A stretch of DNA of 64,000 nucleotides, taken from contig NZ_CP108514.1 of assembly GCF_035989305.1 (NCBI RefSeq), positions 7,544,501 through 7,608,500 on the forward strand, in the 5' to 3' direction. The notes under the pieces were generated by a model. It was not told the DNA's origin. It saw only the letters and a list, made by a program, of their open reading frames with translations, and did no database searches. The stretch comes from Streptomyces sp. NBC_01233. Lineage in GTDB: Bacteria > Actinomycetota > Actinomycetes > Streptomycetales > Streptomycetaceae. Below, in pieces: positions 59,828-64,000 of the stretch; within the stretch, counting starts at the first letter, position 1; each line of letters opens with the position of its first letter. The translations under genes and the position numbers were made by a program.

Positions 59828-59953
59828 ATGGCGGAGTTCGACATCGATGCCCTCCAGGTCCTGCCCGAGGACCTCCGTACCGAGGACGCCCGTGGCGAAG
59901 AGCACGCCGCCGCGCTGATCACGGCCTGCCGCTGGCACACCAGCGGCTGCTGA
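59828..59953 (+). CDS. lanA: Lanthipeptide precursor LanA, 41 residues
   Basis: The 41-residue precursor starts MAEFDIDALQVLPEDLRTED. The helical DIDALQVLPE segment resembles the leader-binding motif of class III/IV precursors. It ends in AALITACRWHTSGC, the likely core. The core has two Cys (34 and 41) and Thr32, Thr38 and Ser39 as dehydration sites, so at most two rings. No GG-type cleavage site is obvious. ATG at 59828 has GAAGGAG at ideal spacing, and a strong hairpin follows 38 bp after the stop. No exporter or protease gene is present. Confidence 0.88.
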   Translation: MAEFDIDALQVLPEDLRTEDARGEEHAAALITACRWHTSGC

Positions 59954-59991
59954 TCGCCGGCTGAACCGGCGGCGACCCCTGCGCCGCCCCC

Positions 59992-60026
59992 GGGAGGGGA
60001 CCGGAGCCCTGAGCCGGTCCCCTCCC
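59992..60026. terminator. Perfect 13-bp hairpin after lanA
   Basis: GGGAGGGGACCGG at 59992-60004 pairs with CCGGTCCCCTCCC at 60014-60026 with a 9-nt loop. It lies 39 bp after the lanA stop and should terminate the lan operon. Confidence 0.8.
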
Positions 60027-60207
60027 TCAGGCATGCCCCGCGCGGCCCGGGCGCGGGCACGACCGCGACGTGGAGCCGCTCCGCCCCGACCCGCACCGTC
60101 GGCCCTCGCCGCCGACCCGAGGACGGCAACATCACCGGTGCCGCCATCAGGCTCGAGGCGGCCGGCCGGCGGACAGGGGGGCCGGCGGCCGTGGACTCCG
60201 TGAACAA

Positions 60208-60752
60208 GCGGACATGCAAGCCCTGATCGACACATGGGAGAACTGGCCGTGACCGGCATCGAATTCCTCGCCTCGTTCCTCAGGACCGGACGCCTGCACG
60301 GGATCGGCATCGGCTCCACCTTCGGTGAGGTCGACCGGGCCTTCCGCCACCGCTTCTTCGATGTCATCGGCGAGGGCGGCCAGTCGGTGCGCCGCGATTA
60401 CGGGTTCGTCGAGTTCTGCTTCAACCCCGGTGACGCGTGGGTGATGTCCGGCGGGTCGATTGAGCTGCACCGGCTCGCGTCCGGCGACGGCATGGCGACG
60501 GAGTGGGCCCGGGCCACGGGGGTCGCGTTCCCCCGCTACATCGCCTGGGAGGACGTGCGGGAGGAACTCGCACGCGTCCCCGGAGCCCCGGAACTCACGG
60601 TCACCGACCAGGGCGGCTTCCTCGAATACCGGGCGGCGGCGTCCAACGTCTCCGTGATCGTCGTGGACGACGAGGAGGAGCAGCGGGGCTACCACGCGGG
60701 GCACGGGGACGTGTGGAGCGTCAGCCTGCGGGCGCCGGTACGTACGAGGTGA
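60208..60752. repeat. 545-bp direct repeat, copy 2
   Basis: Matches 20955-21499 in the same orientation without indels; differences are mostly third-position changes and cluster in the first two-thirds. The repeat ends exactly at the stop codon of its gene, and the flanking sequences are unrelated. On its right side it abuts a truncated serine hydrolase. Confidence 0.9.
60249..60752 (+). CDS. Conserved 167-residue protein, possible orphan immunity protein (copy 2)
   Basis: Paralogue of the protein at 20996, differing at roughly 16 residues by eye (for example L/F in IGSTFGEVD, V/F in HRFFDVI, Q/D G in LASGDGM, HV/YI in FPRYIAWED). GTG at 60249 with GGGAG upstream, overlapping the TGA of the 12-codon frame MQALIDTWENWP. 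As with copy 1, no toxin gene is adjacent. Retention of both frames and few nonsense changes suggest that both copies are functional or recently duplicated. Confidence 0.75.
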   Translation: MTGIEFLASFLRTGRLHGIGIGSTFGEVDRAFRHRFFDVIGEGGQSVRRDYGFVEFCFNPGDAWVMSGGSIELHRLASGDGMATEWARATGVAFPRYIAWEDVREELARVPGAPELTVTDQGGFLEYRAAASNVSVIVVDDEEEQRGYHAGHGDVWSVSLRAPVRTR

Positions 60753-61215
60753 CCGCTTGCGGGGCCGCCGCAGTTCGGCGCCCGCGCCGTGCCCGCATCA
60801 CCAGAACGCCGTCGCGGATGTCCTGGGGGTCGGTGCCGTAGAGGTTCTTCAGGTTGGCGCGCAGGGGCAGGCCCGCGGTGTGGGTCAGGTGGTGGTGGGC
60901 TACGGCTCGGGCCAGGGGGTGGCCGACGACCTCGTCCCAGAAAGTGCCCAGAGGGGTGTGGAGGTCGAGTTTGCCCTCTTCGGCGAGCGTGCCGATCGTG
61001 GACCAGACGGCGAGGATCTTGGTGAGGCTGGCTACGTCGAAGACGGTGTCCAGCCGCATGGGTTCGTCGGGCCGGTCGGGGTCGGGGAGGCCGACGGCTC
61101 CGCTCGCGCGGATGCCGTCGGCGTCCCCGACCGCCCACACCGCGCCGGGGTAGACCTCTTCGCGAACGCCGGTCTGCAGGAGGTCTTCGATTCGGGCGGC
61201 GGAGGGCGTCGTCAT
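60721..61215 (-). pseudogene. Serine hydrolase (class C beta-lactamase family), 3' truncated
   Basis: The reading frame from ATG at 61215 gives MTTPSAARIEDLLQTGV, YPGAVWAVGDADGI, FDVASLTKILAVWSTIGTL (SxxK nucleophile) and HHLTHTAGLPLRANLKNLYG, then runs into unrelated VMRARRGRRTAAAPQ and stops at 60721. The family needs about 350-400 residues, including a YxN motif, so it is cut off after about 140. The break lies within about 60 bp of the end of the 545-bp repeat copy 2, which ties the truncation to that insertion or recombination. Confidence 0.75.
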
Positions 61216-61418
61216 AGGTCTCCCGATCGTCGTAAGGCCGCGGGTGGTCCGTCGGTCAGGGTAGTGAGGCCGCCGGGGCGGTTCCGGCTCCGCCACGGGC
61301 GGAGTCAGGCGAGCCGGTGGGGGACGGCGATTCCGGCTCGCTTCTTCCTCCGACTCTCTGTGGGGACCTGGGTGACGAATTCGGGTGCGGGATTCGGCGC
61401 CGGAGTACCGTGCTCGGG

Positions 61419-61626
61419 GTGACGGATACGACTCGAGAAGATGGTCTGGCGGCAGTGCTGCCCGCTCTGTCCGACGCATTCGGGCTGGGCGCGGTGAGTG
61501 ATCGGCGGTTCCTTGCCCATGGCCTGATGAACCGGAACTGGCGGCTCGTGACGGCGACAGGGGTGTACGCGCTCAAGGAGATCACCGACGTTCCTCTGTC
61601 GAAGGCTCGCAGGAACCTCGCGGTCC
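61419..61626 (+). pseudogene. Phosphotransferase N-terminal fragment
   Basis: Begins at GTG 61419 and reads TDTTREDGLAAVLPALSDAF, then GLGAVSDRRFLAHGLMNRNW, RLVTATGVYALKEITDVPLS and KARRNLAVL: the start of a homoserine-kinase/aminoglycoside phosphotransferase-like protein, including the lysine strand YALKEI. Homology stops at about residue 70, where the sequence changes to the integrase remnant. The catalytic loop is missing, so it is not functional. Confidence 0.65.
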
Positions 61627-61638
61627 TCGTGGACCTGG

Positions 61639-61794
61639 CTCGGCCACTCCAGCCCGACCATCACCCTCGACCACTACGCCCACTTCATGGCCCGAGGCAG
61701 GCGGCAAGGGGGCGAGGGCTTCGCTTGCGCATCCGAAATCGCCAAGCGGCCAACTCCCCGGGCTGCCGCAACCGGTCGATGTTCAGGGCGTTAG
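61639..61794 (+). pseudogene. C-terminal remnant of a tyrosine recombinase (phage-type integrase)
   Basis: In the frame starting at 61639 the DNA encodes LGHSSPTITLDHYAHFM followed by ARGRRQGGEGFACASEI and a TAG at 61792. LGHSSPTITLDHYAHFM is the signature end of XerC/phage integrases, including the catalytic Tyr. Only about 51 codons remain; everything upstream is gone and the preceding sequence is kinase. It shows that an integrative element once ended here. Confidence 0.8.
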
Positions 61795-61856
61795 TCCATC
61801 GAAACGGACGGCGCAGCCTCCTCGCATGCAACTCCTCGAGCTCAAGGAGAAGACAG

Positions 61857-63220
61857 GTGTTCCCCACAATCGAACGCCGGTTCTGGCGGTCGGTAGCCGT
61901 CGCGGCCACCGGAGTGCTCGCCGCAGGCCTCCTCGCTGCACCGCCCGCCGGAGCCGACACGGCGGGGCCGGTGTTGGGCCGGAACTTTCCCGATCCGGAT
62001 GTCGTGAGGGTGGGCCGCACCTACCACGCCTACGCGACCAACGGTGAGGCGGCGAACATCCAGCACGCCACGTCCACGGACCTGGTCCACTGGTCCCCGG
62101 CCGAGACGGACCCCCTGCCCCGCCTCGGGGACTGGGCGGAGCCGACGCGTTCTCTCGTATGGGCGCCGGAGGTATTCGCCAACGGACACGGATTCACCAT
62201 GCATTACACCGCTCGCGACCGGGCCAGCGGCAAGCAGTGCATCGGCGTCGCCCTGTCGTCCTCACCCGACGGCCCGTTCCTGCCCACCGGCAAGGGACCA
62301 CTGGTCTGCCCGGCCGAGCAGGGGGCGCCATCGACGCCGCGAGCCATACGGAGGACGGCCGGCGGTACCTGCTCTGGAAGAACGACGGGAACTGCTGCGA
62401 GCTGGCCACCCGGATCTACCTGCAGCCGGTCTCCTGGGACGGAACCCGTACGACGGGAGAGCCCGTCGCTTTGATCGGGCAGGACCGCGAATGGGAGGGG
62501 AAACTTGTCGAGGCCCCGACCCTCGTGCGGCGTGACGGCCGCTACGTGCTGTTCTACTCGGCCGACTTCTACGGTGACCACCACTACAAGACGAGCTACG
62601 CGGTGGCCACTCGGCTGACGGGCCCCTACGTCAAGGCGACGACGCCGCTGATGTCCACCGAGTCCTTCAGCGGCACGGTCCGCGGCCCCGGAGGGCAGGA
62701 TGTCGTGACCGGTCCGGACGGGCAGGACCGGATCCTCTTCCACGGCTGGAGTCATGACGGCCCCGAGCGACGCTTCCTGTACGCGGCGGACCTCGGCTTC
62801 GCGGACGGCCGTCCGGTCGTTCGCGGCAGCAAGGTACTCCATCAGGCGGAGAGCGCACGGGTGCACCGGGCGGTCGTCCGTGATGCGGCAGAGGCCCTCG
62901 ACGGTCGGGCGGTCGGCGGGATCGACCACCCGGACAGCTTCGTCGAGTTCTCCGTCTTCGCCGCCTCGGCGGGACCGCACACGCTGACGGTCCGGTACGG
63001 CAACGGTTCCCGGGACGGCGCCGACGGGCCGGTACCGGCCTCCCACAGCCTCACCGTCAACGGGCAGGCTCCGGCCGACGGACGGGTGGACTATCCGTAC
63101 ACCGGATGGGACAACTGGCAGCAGGCGAGCGTGCCTGTCTCCTTGCGTCGGGGCTGGAACACCGTACGCCTGACCAAGGGCGATTACTACGCGGAACTCG
63201 ACTCCGTGGAAGTGGCCTGA
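61857..63220 (+). pseudogene. Secreted GH43-like protein with a frameshift
   Basis: Starts at GTG 61857 with AAGGAG eight bases upstream. A signal peptide (RSVAVAATGVLAAGLLAAPPAGA) is followed by GPVLGRNFPDPDVVRVGRTYHAYATN and SLVWAPEVFANGHGFTMHYTA, a GH43 beta-propeller start. The frame breaks at the G-run 62321-62325. Adding one G would join CPAEQG to GAIDAASHTEDGRRYLLWKN in the other frame, which continues to 63220 through EAPTLVRRDGRYVLFYSADFY and a C-terminal carbohydrate-binding-like domain (ASAGPHTLTVRYGNGS, WNTVRLTKGDYYAELDSVEV). It may be a real pseudogene or a homopolymer read error. Expected length about 454 residues; likely acts on arabino- or xylo-sugars. Confidence 0.78.
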
Positions 63221-63240
63221 GGCTGCCTCAGCTGGTGCGG

Positions 63241-63267
63241 GTGGAGGGTCCGCGGCGGACCCTCCAC
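63241..63267. terminator. Perfect 12-bp hairpin between convergent genes
   Basis: GTGGAGGGTCCG at 63241 pairs with CGGACCCTCCAC ending at 63267 across a 3-nt loop. It lies 20 bp after the GH43-like stop and 4 bp beyond the stop of the leftward ricin-domain gene, so it can serve both. Confidence 0.8.
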
Positions 63268-63271
63268 AGCG

Positions 63272-64000
63272 TCAGCCCCACTTCTGGTGATTCGAGCCGT
63301 CGCAGGGCACGGCCCGCAGCCCTTGGCCGCTGTCGTCCAGACAGGCTCCGGTGGTCCGGCTCTTGATCTCTACCGATGCGTCGGTCAGGGGTGTGACCAC
63401 CCACTTCTGTGTGGCGGCCTTGCTGCAGGACGCCCCCTGCAGCGCGGAGTCGCCGCTGTCCAAACAGGCGCCGGTGGCGTGGTTGCGCAGTTCGCTGGTG
63501 CCGTCGGGATACGGGTGGACCGTCCACCTCTGGTAGCTCATTCCGTTGGGCGCGAAGGAACGCAGGCCCTTGTCGAGGCTGTGGTCCAGACAGTTGCCCG
63601 TGACCCGGTTGACGAAGATCCGGCTGTGGTCGTCGAGCTGCGGTCCGGCCTTTCCGACCGCCTTGGGGGACGCCGCCTGCCGACCCGGTGCGCCTTGCCC
63701 GGGTGCTGAACCCGACGGCCACGGACCGAACAACGCCAGAGCGCCGCCGCACAACAGGCCGGCGCACGCACCGCCCGCGGCCCACACCCAGCGGTGCGAT
63801 ACCCACCGACCTGCCGTACGCCGCCAACGGCGCCACCGGCCCTCCGTAGCGGCGGACGGGCCCGCGCCCGCGGGCGGTTTCGGCTGGCACCGGTCCGCCG
63901 CCTCCCACAGGGCGCGGTACTCAGAGGGGTCCGCGCCCAAGGCCCGGCACAGGTCGTGGACGGTCGACCACGGCGGGACCGTGCTGCCCCGCAAGTAGCG
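63272..64000 (-). CDS. HTH-TM-ricin B lectin protein, 5' end outside the window
   Basis: The frame is open from the right edge to a stop at 63272 (about 242 residues). The visible N-terminal part (GSTVPPWSTVHDLCRALGAD, EYRALWEAADRC) is the second half of an XRE-like HTH domain of the kind fused to membrane or lectin domains in Streptomyces. One TM segment (VWAAGGACAGLLCGGALAL) follows. The C-terminal ricin-type beta-trefoil has RIFVNRVTGNCLDHSLDKGL, LRNHATGACLDSGDSAL, IKSRTTGACLDDSGQGL and NHQKW repeats (QxW-like). The lectin would lie outside the cell and the HTH inside. Confidence 0.8.
   Translation of the reverse strand, partial: RYLRGSTVPPWSTVHDLCRALGADPSEYRALWEAADRCQPKPPAGAGPSAATEGRWRRWRRTAGRWVSHRWVWAAGGACAGLLCGGALALFGPWPSGSAPGQGAPGRQAASPKAVGKAGPQLDDHSRIFVNRVTGNCLDHSLDKGLRSFAPNGMSYQRWTVHPYPDGTSELRNHATGACLDSGDSALQGASCSKAATQKWVVTPLTDASVEIKSRTTGACLDDSGQGLRAVPCDGSNHQKWG

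Noticed and set aside
1-64000. CRISPR arrays, rRNA or tRNA genes
   Set aside because: No regularly spaced direct repeats of 25-40 bp and no RNA-gene signatures were seen on reading both strands; a covariance-model search would be decisive.

Overview
The window looks like Streptomyces chromosome. GC is very high, third codon positions are almost all G or C, GTG and TTG starts are common, and genes are packed into operons joined by ATGA/GTGA overlaps. Marker families agree: Scr1/DUF5753 plus DUF397, an AfsR/SARP regulator, DUF4082, DUF6801, a LanL synthetase and a group 1h [NiFe]-hydrogenase. I saw no rRNA, tRNA or CRISPR array.

Layout. 1-2.7 kb: a sulfotransferase/kinase pair and an N-terminally truncated Scr1-type regulator with its DUF397 partner. 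2.9-16.2 kb: a mostly leftward exopolysaccharide locus with sugar-nucleotide enzymes, two family 2 glycosyltransferases, a Wzz-like protein, a rare Wzz-O-antigen-ligase fusion and a large secreted DUF4082 protein. 16.5-22 kb: another glycosyltransferase, an MFS transporter, a beta-propeller lipoprotein-like protein, a hydrolase, the first copy of a duplicated gene and a small iron-permease-family protein. 22.1-37.2 kb: one long rightward operon for a high-affinity, oxygen-tolerant group 1h hydrogenase (hypX, small and large subunits, four accessory genes, protease, a 34-residue peptide, hypABFCDE), ended by a long hairpin.

37.5-54 kb is an island of conflict/signalling-type genes. It holds a 1,366-residue TPR-like CHAT (caspase-like) protein with a coupled partner, a giant HEAT-repeat gene split by an in-frame TAG, an AfsR-like STAND regulator, and a Trypco2 gene coupled to a trypsin-NACHT-multi-TM protein. 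54-55 kb encodes an LPETG surface protein. 55.3-60 kb is a compact class IV lanthipeptide locus: LuxR regulator, small secreted peptide, LanL synthetase and a 41-residue precursor.

60.2-61.8 kb is a recombination scar. A second copy of the gene at 21 kb lies in a 545-bp direct repeat (about 95% identical by eye). It is followed by a truncated serine hydrolase, a truncated kinase and the C-terminal remnant of a tyrosine recombinase. The right end carries a frameshifted secreted GH43-like gene and a partial HTH-TM-ricin-B protein. The two 545-bp repeats are in direct orientation 39,253 bp apart and enclose the hydrogenase operon, the conflict island and the lanthipeptide locus.
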